Shown: positions 1 to 5,638 of the stretch, in pieces | Layout of the letters: each line of letters begins with the position of its first letter | Numbering within the stretch: position 1 is the first letter of the stretch | DNA from: an uncultured Anaerovibrio sp. | GTDB taxonomy: Bacteria > Bacillota > Negativicutes > Selenomonadales > Selenomonadaceae | Reading direction: 5' to 3' | Length of the DNA stretch: 7,960 nucleotides | NCBI GenBank assembly: GCA_902785445.1 | Contig: CACZYN010000079.1 | Span: 1 to 7,960 of the forward strand | Position numbers and translations under genes: made by a program | Notes under the pieces: generated by a model | Seen by the model: the letters and a program-made list of their open reading frames with translations, nothing else | The model's database searches: none | What the model was told of the DNA's origin: nothing

Positions 1-1484
1 AGGCAGATCTTAATAAAGCAAAGGATAAGGTCGATGAAGGCTTTAAAACCTATGAAACATCAATTTATGAAACCACTTATGATACAGAAGAAGAGCGCCA
101 AAGCGATTTAAAAATGGTCAAGGACGAAATGGAGCTCTGGGCGGCATATGTGGGTGTAGTGGATCCATTGGAACAGCGGCTTACAGCTGGAGATGGTGAA
201 AAGGCCATGGCGGAAGTTCAGGATAGGTTAGAAAAAGCCTATGATGAGGCTAGTGAAGCCATTCAGGAGGATATTAAGGCCTGTGATGAAGGTACTAAGG
301 TGGCTATTGCATCCGCAGACGAAACCTTTCAATCAGTGGCGTTGATGTCAACGGTTATTACTGTTGTGGCGGCGATTTTCTGTGTAATTACCATGTTGCT
401 CTTAAACCGCAGCATTAAATCCTCGGTGAATGAGCTTATTCGGGTAGCAACTTTAGTATCTGAAGGCGATTTGCGTACTAAGGCCAATATTGATGGTAAT
501 GATGAGTTTGCCGCAATTAGTGACCGCTTCAACCACATGATTGATGGAGTTAGGCGGATGTGTCAGAGCATTCAGGGAACGGCCGTAAAGGTGGCGGCGG
601 CTTCCGAAGAGCTTACCGCCAGTGCCCATCAGTCCTCTGAAGCCACCCAGGCTGTGGCAGGTTCTGTTACGGAGGTAGCTGCTTCGGCAGCTATGCAGAC
701 TCAGGAATTGGGCGAGGCAGAGCGGGAAGCTCATAACGTATTGCAGGGAATGCAGGAAATGGCTGATGCAGTGGAAGAATCCATGAAGTCCGTTGAAGAA
801 GCTGTAACCAAGGCCAGAGAAGGTAATGAGCTGGCGGAGGCTACTGTTCGGGAAATGAATGGTGTAACGGATACGGTACTGGAGTCCACGGAGCGGGTAT
901 CTCAGCTCGGGGAACGGTCCAAGGAAATCGGTCAGATTGTTACGGTAATCTCTGGTATTGCCGGGCAGACCAATTTGCTGGCCCTCAATGCAGCTATTGA
1001 GGCTGCCCGGGCTGGTGAACAGGGACGGGGTTTCGCTGTAGTAGCCGAGGAAATCCGTAAATTGGCTGAGGAATCTCAGACAGCAGCCCAACAGATCAGT
1101 GATTTGATTGGCAGTATACAGTCGGAAACCAATGATGCGGTGGTAGCTATGAACAAGGGGGCCAAGGCCGCTGAGGCTGGCAAAGATAATCTGGCCACCA
1201 CCGGGGATGCCTTTAACCAGATTTTGGAACGGATCAATTACGTGCGGGATAAATCGGCGGTTATCAGTGATACGGTAAATGATCTGATGGGGCCTATTGA
1301 TATTTTGGCTAAGAACATCAGCAATGTAGCGGAGCAGGCCGGCAAGGTGAACAACGAGTCCCAGTCTGTATCGGCTGCTTCTGAGCAACAGGCAGCCGGC
1401 ATTGATGAAATCGCATCCAGCAGCCGGATGTTGTCCGGATATGCCAAGGATTTGGAAGATACTACTATGAAGTTTAAATTGTAA
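1..1484 (+). CDS. Methyl-accepting chemotaxis protein, 5' end missing
   Basis: Transmembrane chemoreceptor that relays ligand binding to the CheA/CheW kinase complex. The frame is open to the left edge (first whole codon at base 3), so the start and first membrane segment lie outside the window; the ATG at 114 is internal. In order: a helical, acidic extracytoplasmic segment like the end of a four-helix-bundle sensor (to about 330), a membrane segment (about 336-404, VALMSTVITVVAAIFCVITM), a HAMP linker (about 405-563), and a long coiled-coil signalling domain. The highly conserved hairpin tip is at about 954-1076 and contains IAGQTNLLALNAAIEAARAG and GRGFAVVAEEIRKLAEES. The protein ends in KFKL with no C-terminal CheR-tethering pentapeptide. 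The ligand cannot be told from sequence. It stands alone, with its own terminator. The family call is essentially certain. Confidence 0.97.
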   Translation, partial: ADLNKAKDKVDEGFKTYETSIYETTYDTEEERQSDLKMVKDEMELWAAYVGVVDPLEQRLTAGDGEKAMAEVQDRLEKAYDEASEAIQEDIKACDEGTKVAIASADETFQSVALMSTVITVVAAIFCVITMLLLNRSIKSSVNELIRVATLVSEGDLRTKANIDGNDEFAAISDRFNHMIDGVRRMCQSIQGTAVKVAAASEELTASAHQSSEATQAVAGSVTEVAASAAMQTQELGEAEREAHNVLQGMQEMADAVEESMKSVEEAVTKAREGNELAEATVREMNGVTDTVLESTERVSQLGERSKEIGQIVTVISGIAGQTNLLALNAAIEAARAGEQGRGFAVVAEEIRKLAEESQTAAQQISDLIGSIQSETNDAVVAMNKGAKAAEAGKDNLATTGDAFNQILERINYVRDKSAVISDTVNDLMGPIDILAKNISNVAEQAGKVNNESQSVSAASEQQAAGIDEIASSSRMLSGYAKDLEDTTMKFKL

Positions 1485-1498
1485 CTGAATAATAAAAC

Positions 1499-1524
1499 GG
1501 GGTGCTTTGGCACCCCATTTTTTT
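1499..1524 (+). terminator. Intrinsic terminator of the chemoreceptor gene
   Basis: GGGGTGC (1499-1505), loop TTTG, GCACCCC (1510-1516), then A and seven T (1518-1524). This is a perfect 7-bp G/C-rich stem with a U-tract, 14 bases after the stop codon. Confidence 0.93.
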
Positions 1525-1525
1525 G

Positions 1526-1603
1526 ACCTCATCCGGCTCGTATAACTGCCACCGACGGAGCTTTGCTCCTAGTACCCTTGGGTGCTTCTCCATAGGAGAA
1601 GGC
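1526..1603 (+). repeat. 78-bp module, copy 1 of a perfect inverted pair
   Basis: Base for base this is the reverse complement of 5538-5615 (78 of 78). It begins ACCTCATCCGGCTCGTATAA and ends at GGAGAAGGC. Identity stops abruptly at 1604 on the inner side. It forms the left half of R1. Confidence 0.95.
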
Positions 1604-1668
1604 AAAATATCAATGCTATCTGTTAGTGCCCTCTCCTGTGGAGAGGGTGCCCGAAGGGCGGGTGAGGT
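1526..1668. repeat. Palindromic intergenic repeat element R1 (143 bp)
   Basis: First of four related elements. It starts one base after the terminator U-tract. The ends are ACCTCATCCG and CGGGTGAGGT, an inverted pair with one mismatch. The right half carries two hairpins: CCCTCTCC/GGAGAGGG (1629-1647) and GCCC-GAA-GGGC (1649-1659). The left half is the long module shared exactly with R3 and carries GGAGC-TTT-GCTCC and CTTCTCC-ATA-GGAGAAG. An A/T-rich spacer separates the halves. No transposase and no obvious target duplication are visible. The open frames across it are by-products of the repeat. It is probably a non-autonomous, MITE- or REP-like element. Confidence 0.85.
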
Positions 1669-1772
1669 TCCATCAAACAAGTGACTATCCGCTACAAAGG
1701 GAATGTTGTATCTAAAAATGAGTATAATGTTTACTGTGCGGTTAATTTTTATGGGAAAAATCGCTATTTTTA

Positions 1773-1801
1773 TTGAAAAAAGTGTAAACTGTATGTATAA
1801 T
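1773..1801 (+). promoter_or_regulatory. Sigma-A type promoter of ilvBN
   Basis: -35 TTGAAA (1773-1778), 17-bp spacer, -10 TATAAT (1796-1801). Transcription should start near 1808, giving a leader of only about 25 nt. That leaves no room for a T-box or leader-peptide attenuator. A short hairpin-forming tract, AAAAAT-CGCT-ATTTTT (1756-1771), lies just upstream of the -35. A GTTTAC / GTAAAC inverted pair (1729-1734 and 1784-1789) flanks and enters the promoter and might be an operator. Confidence 0.85.
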
Positions 1802-1833
1802 TTATGATTAGTTAGGTAAAGGAGGAATTACCC

Positions 1834-3531
1834 ATGCAAATGAATGGTGCCCAGGCCATACTGGAGAGCTTGAAAATAGAAAATGTGGATTTGGTATTTG
1901 GTTACCCCGGAGGAGCGGTGCTGGACCTGTACGATGCGGTGTACAAGGCCAAGTTTCCCCATATTTTAGCTCGCCACGAGCAGGGAGCCGTTCACGCCGC
2001 TGATGGCTACGCCAGAGCCACTGGTAAGGTAGGTGTGTGCTTTGCTACTTCTGGCCCAGGCGCTACCAATCTTATTACCGGTATTGCCACTGCCAACATG
2101 GACTCCATTCCGTTGGTGTGCTTTACAGGCCAGGTAACCAATCCGCTCATTGGTAAGGATTCCTTCCAGGAAGCGGATATTGTGGGTATTACCACCCCGA
2201 TTACCAAGCATAATTATCTGGTAAAAAAGGTGGCGGAGCTGCCACGAGTTATAAAGGAAGCTTTCTTTATTGCCCGGACCGGTCGTCCTGGTCCGGTGGT
2301 TATTGATATTGCCAAGGATGTGTTTACTGCTATGTTGGATTTTGAATATCCAACGGAGGTCAAGCTTCGGGGCTATAAAGGAGATTTCACTGGGGATACC
2401 CAGCAGATTACTGATGTGGTGACGGCCTTGGGTAAGGCTAAGCGCCCCTTGTTGTTCATTGGTGGTGGTGTAACACTGTCCAACCAGACGGAATTATTGC
2501 GAGAAATCGTATCCAGTACTGGTGTTCCGGTGGTCAGCTCTTTGATGGGATTGGGCTGCATTCCTGCCAAGACAGAGGGTTTTTTGGGCCTGGTGGGCAT
2601 GCATGGTTCCTATGCAGCCAATATGGCGGTGCAGAAATGCGACCTCCTCATCGGTATCGGCGTGCGCTTTGATGACCGGGTAACCGGCAAAGTGGATGCA
2701 TTTGCGCCGAAGGCCAAGATTGTGCATTTCGAAGTGGACAAGGCGGAAATCAACAAGAATATCTTCGCCCATTACCCGGTAATTGGAGATTTGCGGTGGT
2801 CCTTACCGATATTTAAGGAGCAGCTGCAGGCCAGTGGTCGGGATTATTGCGGCCAATTCGCCGATTGGCATAAGCTAGTGGTAGACATGAACCACCAAAA
2901 TCCTTTTAGTTATACCACTAACTCCCAGTATATCATGCCTCAGGAGCTCATCGACACCGTCAGCGAGCTGGTGGATGAAAATACCATTGTGGTTACTGAT
3001 GTGGGACAGCACCAGATGTGGGCGGCCCAATTCTTCAATAGCCGTAATCCGCGGCAATTCCTCACCTCGGGTGGACTGGGAACCATGGGCTATGGCCTGC
3101 CGGCGGCCTTGGGGGCTAAGCTGGGTCAGCCAACAAAGAAAGTGGTCTTATTCACCGGGGATGGCTCCATTATGATGAATTGTCAGGAAATGGCTACGGC
3201 GGCAGACAATGATATTGATATAAAAATCGTTTTGCTGCACAATCATGTGTTGGGTATGGTATCCCAGTGGCAGCGGATGTTCTACGGGAAACGCTATTCC
3301 CAGACCCTGCTCTCTGGTAAACCGGATTATGTGAAGCTGGCGGAGGCAATGGGTCTTAGTGCTTGCCGGATTGAGAAGCCGGAGGTCTTGAAGCCAGAGT
3401 TGGAGAAAGCGTTAAATTCCACGGGGCCAATGCTTATTGATGTAATGCTGCCAGGGAACGAAGACGTGCTACCAATGGTTGCCCCGGGGGCGCAGCTGGA
3501 CAATATGGTACTGGGAGGTGTTGAAGGATGA
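1834..3531 (+). CDS. ilvB: Acetolactate synthase, large catalytic subunit
   Basis: Thiamine-diphosphate enzyme that condenses two pyruvates to 2-acetolactate, or pyruvate with 2-oxobutyrate. This is the first common step of valine, leucine and isoleucine synthesis; it is cytoplasmic and works with IlvN. At 565 residues it is full length for the family. The N-terminal ThDP domain (about 4-170) has FGYPGGAVLD and the catalytic glutamate E49 in RHEQGAVHAADGYARATG. The central FAD-type domain (about 190-325) has RFDDRVTGK at 278-286. The C-terminal ThDP domain (about 385-535) has GDGSIMMN (442-449) and the LLHN-HVLGMV stretch, so D443 and N470 are the expected metal ligands. The start is set by AAAGGAGG (1818-1825), 8 bases upstream. 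The biosynthetic rather than catabolic (AlsS) form is supported by the adjacent ilvN. No other branched-chain pathway gene is in the window. Confidence 0.97.
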   Translation: MQMNGAQAILESLKIENVDLVFGYPGGAVLDLYDAVYKAKFPHILARHEQGAVHAADGYARATGKVGVCFATSGPGATNLITGIATANMDSIPLVCFTGQVTNPLIGKDSFQEADIVGITTPITKHNYLVKKVAELPRVIKEAFFIARTGRPGPVVIDIAKDVFTAMLDFEYPTEVKLRGYKGDFTGDTQQITDVVTALGKAKRPLLFIGGGVTLSNQTELLREIVSSTGVPVVSSLMGLGCIPAKTEGFLGLVGMHGSYAANMAVQKCDLLIGIGVRFDDRVTGKVDAFAPKAKIVHFEVDKAEINKNIFAHYPVIGDLRWSLPIFKEQLQASGRDYCGQFADWHKLVVDMNHQNPFSYTTNSQYIMPQELIDTVSELVDENTIVVTDVGQHQMWAAQFFNSRNPRQFLTSGGLGTMGYGLPAALGAKLGQPTKKVVLFTGDGSIMMNCQEMATAADNDIDIKIVLLHNHVLGMVSQWQRMFYGKRYSQTLLSGKPDYVKLAEAMGLSACRIEKPEVLKPELEKALNSTGPMLIDVMLPGNEDVLPMVAPGAQLDNMVLGGVEG

Positions 3532-4028
3532 AAAAGTATATTTTAGCGGTGCTGGTTGACAACAAGCCAGGTGTTTTAACCCATGTATCCGGCCTGATCA
3601 GTCGGCGAGCCTTCAACATTGAGAGTATTTCCGCCGGTTATACGGAGGATGCGGACATTACCCGTATCAATATCGAGGTGTCCGTGGAAAATGATCGGGA
3701 GCTGGAGCAGGTAGTGAATCAGCTAGGCAAGCTAATTGATGTAATAAAAATTGTAAATTTGGGCTTGGTGGATTCCATTGTTCGGGAGCTGGTGTTGTTA
3801 AAGGTGCGGGCCAGCAAGGAATCCTTGGCGGATATTCGTAATATTGTGGATATTTTCCGGGGAAAAATAGTGGATGTAAGTCCGGAAAATGTGGTGATTG
3901 AGCTTACGGGCTCCCAAGGGAAAATCGATGCCATTTGCGAGATGCTGGCGGAGTTCCAGATTATTGAGATTGCCCGTACAGGGGCTATCGCCCTCAGCCG
4001 CGGTCCTGTACCAGTAAAGAATATGTAG
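3528..4028 (+). CDS. ilvN: Acetolactate synthase, small regulatory subunit
   Basis: Regulatory subunit that binds the large subunit, raises its activity and carries valine feedback inhibition. At 166 residues it is typical of the family. An ACT domain spans about 3-75 and a C-terminal ALS small-subunit domain about 84-158. Aligned by eye to E. coli IlvH, N12, G15 and N30 (in NKPGVLTHVSGLISRRAFNI) correspond to N11, G14 and N29, positions where changes are known to give valine resistance. Valine sensitivity is therefore expected (inference). The start overlaps the ilvB stop as ATGA, and GGGAGGTG (3513-3520) lies 7 bases upstream, so translation is probably coupled and the subunits made together. 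No U-tract terminator follows; repeat element R2 begins 4 bases after the stop. Confidence 0.97.
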   Translation: MKKYILAVLVDNKPGVLTHVSGLISRRAFNIESISAGYTEDADITRINIEVSVENDRELEQVVNQLGKLIDVIKIVNLGLVDSIVRELVLLKVRASKESLADIRNIVDIFRGKIVDVSPENVVIELTGSQGKIDAICEMLAEFQIIEIARTGAIALSRGPVPVKNM

Positions 4029-4032
4029 GAGG

Positions 4033-4128
4033 ACCTCATCCGTCAGCCTACGGCTGCCACCTTCCCCAGAGGGGAAGGCAATTATAAGCCTTCTCCTATG
4101 GAGAAGGTGCCCGAAGGGCGGATGAGGT
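4033..4128. repeat. Palindromic intergenic repeat element R2 (96 bp)
   Basis: The cleanest copy. Perfect 10-bp inverted ends are ACCTCATCCG (4033-4042) and CGGATGAGGT (4119-4128). Inside are four hairpins: CAGCC-TAC-GGCTG (4044-4056), CCTTCCCC-AGA-GGGGAAGG (4060-4078), CCTTCTCC-TAT-GGAGAAGG (4089-4107) and GCCC-GAA-GGGC (4109-4119). An A/T spacer separates the two halves. It lies between the ilvN stop and the DUF559 start and could act as an mRNA-processing or stabilising structure. It lacks a U-tract, so it is not an ordinary terminator. Confidence 0.9.
4124..4128 (+). promoter_or_regulatory. Shine-Dalgarno provided by the end of repeat R2
   Basis: GAGGT, the last five bases of R2, is complementary to the 16S rRNA 3' end and sits 7 bases before the ATG at 4136. 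No other Shine-Dalgarno-like sequence is near that start, so the repeat terminus appears to serve as the ribosome binding site. Confidence 0.6.
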
Positions 4129-4135
4129 AAGCATT

Positions 4136-4501
4136 ATGTCAATAATTACTTATCGTAAAGATTTGAAAGAGAAAGCGCGAGAGCTTCGTGTTAACATGAC
4201 CAAGGAGGAACGCCATCTTTGGTATGATTTTTTAAAAACATATACTCCGCCATTTTATCGACAAAGACCAATAGGAAATTATATAGTTGATTTTTATTGT
4301 GCCAAGGCAAAACTTGCCATCGAACTTGACGGGGGGCAACACTTTGAAGAGTCTGGTTTGGCATATGATAAAGATAGGACGGATTTTATTGGAAAGTATG
4401 GTATAGAGGTATTACGATTTAGTAATTTAGATATTTGGCAACATTTTCACAATGTGTGTGAAGAGATAAATGAAGTAGTAAAACAACGTATTGATAAGTG
4501 A
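4136..4501 (+). CDS. DUF559 family protein, PD-(D/E)XK nuclease-like
   Basis: A 121-residue protein of the DUF559 family, which is related to very-short-patch-repair (Vsr) endonucleases. The biological role of the family is not established. Hallmarks seen: an N-terminal helix with LRVNMTKEERHLWYDFL, then FYRQRPIGNYIVDFYC (D52 in the first acidic position), then KLAIELDGGQHFE (E63, D65, H69), then the C-terminal GIEVLRFSNLDI. The acidic residues fit a metal-dependent nuclease fold, so it is probably active (inference). It is full length for the family. Base composition is unlike its neighbours: bases 4261-4320 are about 32% G+C, against 58% at 2641-2700 in ilvB. That suggests separate origin or recent transfer. 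It starts 7 bases after R2 and no promoter is visible, so it is either read through from ilvBN or served by the repeat. Confidence 0.85.
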   Translation: MSIITYRKDLKEKARELRVNMTKEERHLWYDFLKTYTPPFYRQRPIGNYIVDFYCAKAKLAIELDGGQHFEESGLAYDKDRTDFIGKYGIEVLRFSNLDIWQHFHNVCEEINEVVKQRIDK

Positions 4502-4509
4502 TAAGATTG

Positions 4510-4539
4510 TTTACTTTTGCACTGTAAAAATGCTATAAT
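4510..4539 (+). promoter_or_regulatory. Promoter of the rubrerythrin gene, extended -10
   Basis: -35 TTTACT (4510-4515), 18-bp spacer, -10 TATAAT (4534-4539) preceded by TGC, giving a perfect extended -10 (TGnTATAAT). The expected start near 4546 is followed at once by a small hairpin, ATAGG-CGAAC-CCTAT (4547-4561), which may stabilise the 5' end. An inverted pair TTTAC / GTAAA (4510-4514, 4524-4528) lies inside the promoter. I see no convincing PerR box. Confidence 0.75.
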
Positions 4540-4598
4540 CTCTCTAATAGGCGAACCCTATCATGTTGTGTGTAAGTATTTTGAAGGGGGTTATTTTT

Positions 4599-5141
4599 GT
4601 GGAATTAAAAGGCAGTAAGACCGAACAGAATTTGTGGGCCGCATTTGCAGGGGAATCTCAGGCTCACACCAAGTATCAGTATTTTGCCTCTCAGGCGAAG
4701 AAGGATGGTTTTGTACAGATACAGAACATTTTTACTGAAACTTCCAAGAATGAGAAGGAGCATGCGAAAATTTGGTTCAAGCTGGTAAGTGGCGGCAAAA
4801 TCGCTTCTACGGCAGAGAACCTTAAGGCAGCGGCTGCTGGCGAGCATGAGGAGTGGACTTCCATGTATCCGGAATTCGCCAAAGTAGCCCGGGAGGAAGG
4901 CTTTGACAAGATTGCTTCCCTTTTTGAGGCTGTGGCTGCTATTGAAAAAGAGCATGAAGAGCGTTATAAGATCCTTCTTCTGAATGTAGAGCAGGATAAG
5001 GTATTCAAGAAGAACGAGAAGGTTATTTGGCAGTGCTCCAACTGTGGTTATGTATGTACTGGTGAGGCAGCTCCGGAGGAATGCCCAGTTTGTGCTCATC
5101 CACAGGCTCATTTTCAGGTATTGCCAACCAACTACAAATAA
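4599..5141 (+). CDS. rbr: Rubrerythrin
   Basis: Non-haem diiron peroxidase that reduces hydrogen peroxide to water with electrons delivered through rubredoxin-type iron; a standard oxidative-stress enzyme of anaerobes. 180 residues. The ferritin-like domain (about 1-135) has E19 in AGESQAH, E52 and H55 in NEKEH, E82 and E85 in GEHEEW, and E116 and H119 in IEKEHEE, so the diiron ligand set is complete. The C-terminal rubredoxin domain (about 140-180) has C146, C149, C162 and C165 in QCSNCGY and CPVC. I chose GTG 4599 because AAGGGGG (4584-4590) lies 8 bases upstream and rubrerythrins normally begin at this ELKGSKTEQNL sequence. The ATG at 4563 would add 12 unrelated residues and lacks a ribosome site. 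It is monocistronic, with its own promoter and terminator. Confidence 0.96.
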   Translation: MELKGSKTEQNLWAAFAGESQAHTKYQYFASQAKKDGFVQIQNIFTETSKNEKEHAKIWFKLVSGGKIASTAENLKAAAAGEHEEWTSMYPEFAKVAREEGFDKIASLFEAVAAIEKEHEERYKILLLNVEQDKVFKKNEKVIWQCSNCGYVCTGEAAPEECPVCAHPQAHFQVLPTNYK

Positions 5142-5157
5142 AATAGGCTATTTTATG

Positions 5158-5189
5158 GGCTGGGACGCATCACGCGCCCCAGCCTTTTT
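5158..5189 (+). terminator. Intrinsic terminator of the rubrerythrin gene
   Basis: GGCTGGGACGC (5158-5168), loop ATCAC, GCGCCCCAGCC (5174-5184): an 11-bp stem with one A/C mismatch, then five T (5185-5189). Confidence 0.92.
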
Positions 5190-5195
5190 GTATTT

Positions 5196-5205
5196 ACCTC
5201 ATCTC
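5196..5205. repeat. Possible lone end of the repeat family
   Basis: ACCTCATCTC is identical to the first ten bases of R3 (5449-5458). As with R1 and R4, it sits a few bases after a terminator U-tract. No hairpins and no matching right end follow, so it is either a decayed remnant or chance. Confidence 0.25.
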
Positions 5206-5233
5206 TTGACTTCTAAAATGTAAATAGTAAAAT
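5206..5233 (+). promoter_or_regulatory. Promoter of the DUF951 gene
   Basis: -35 TTGACT (5206-5211), 16-bp spacer, -10 TAAAAT (5228-5233). The predicted start near 5240 would leave only about 10 nt of leader before the ATG at 5250, with AGGTGA (5240-5245) as the ribosome site at the very 5' end. Confidence 0.6.
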
Positions 5234-5249
5234 TATTTTAGGTGATTAA

Positions 5250-5444
5250 ATGGAAAAGATTACATTTTCAGTGGGGGACATTGTCCGCATGAAGAAAGCA
5301 CATCCCTGCGGCAGCAATGAATGGGAAATTACCCGCACCGGTATGGATATTGGTATTAAATGCTGTGGTTGCGGTCATTTTGTCATGATGCCAAGGGTGA
5401 AATTCACGCGTATGCTGCGGGGAGTAGTCTCTCAAGCGAAATAA
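5250..5444 (+). CDS. DUF951 family small protein (YyzM-like)
   Basis: A 64-residue protein of the DUF951 family, which is widespread in Bacillota and has no established function. The family pattern is clear: VGDIVRMKKAHPCGSNEWEI, then a short strand region, then IKCCGCGHFVMMPRVKF. C20 and the paired C38 and C41 (C39 is extra) with H43 could form a small metal site, and the fold may be a small beta-barrel of nucleic-acid-binding type (inference). It is full length. Translation starts at ATG 5250 with AGGTGA 4 bases upstream, which is close spacing. The gene has its own promoter and no terminator; repeat R3 begins 4 bases after the stop. In other Bacillota relatives often lie near ychF or rpsF, but neither is here. 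Confidence 0.88.
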   Translation: MEKITFSVGDIVRMKKAHPCGSNEWEITRTGMDIGIKCCGCGHFVMMPRVKFTRMLRGVVSQAK

Positions 5445-5448
5445 GTTA

Positions 5449-5615
5449 ACCTCATCTCCCTACTTTGTAGGGACCTTCCCCAGCGACGCGAGTGTAACGA
5501 GCTAGTCCCTTTAGGGGAGGGGAAGGCAAATGTTGAAGCCTTCTCCTATGGAGAAGCACCCAAGGGTACTAGGAGCAAAGCTCCGTCGGTGGCAGTTATA
5601 CGAGCCGGATGAGGT
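5449..5615. repeat. Palindromic intergenic repeat element R3 (167 bp)
   Basis: The longest copy. It begins ACCTCATCTC, 4 bases after the DUF951 stop, and ends CGGATGAGGT. The left half has a CCCTAC-TTT-GTAGGG hairpin, then an outer CCTTCCCC / GGGGAAGG pair whose loop is expanded by roughly 35-40 bases relative to R2. The right half (5538-5615) is the long module found inverted in R1. An A/T-rich spacer, AAATGTTGAA, separates the halves. The downstream sensor gene starts 24 bases after the element. Confidence 0.85.
5538..5615 (-). repeat. 78-bp module, copy 2 of a perfect inverted pair
   Basis: Exact reverse complement of 1526-1603 with no mismatches. It forms the right half of R3. The two copies face each other across about 3.9 kb holding ilvB, ilvN, the DUF559 gene, rbr and the DUF951 gene. 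Confidence 0.95.
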
Positions 5616-5638
5616 ATAAAATATTTGGGGGTGTTTTG

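Noticed and set aside
453..1532. A 359-codon reverse-strand open frame opposite the chemoreceptor
   Set aside because: It is a shadow of the real gene. The + strand protein matches a highly conserved family throughout, while the reverse product looks like nothing known.
1502..1684. Open frames on both strands through the terminator and R1
   Set aside because: They are translations of hairpin repeats, with no ribosome site and no protein-like composition.
1723..1728. A second TATAAT upstream of ilvB
   Set aside because: The only -35-like sequence (TTGTAT at 1706-1711) is 11 bases away, too close for a working promoter; the 1773-1801 promoter is far better.
4060..4107. R2 hairpins as a terminator for ilvBN
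   Set aside because: The stems are strong but no T-tract follows any of them, so a role in processing or protection is more plausible than intrinsic termination.
4563..4598. Earlier in-frame ATG for rubrerythrin at 4563
   Set aside because: It adds 12 residues that do not belong to the family and lacks a ribosome site. GTG 4599 has AAGGGGG at good spacing and gives the usual N-terminus.
5609..5638. Earlier in-frame ATG for the sensor gene at 5609
   Set aside because: It is the ATG inside the repeat terminus GGATGAGGT and has no ribosome site. The ATG at 5639 has GGGGG 7 bases upstream and begins a proper KKK-plus-hydrophobic N-terminus.
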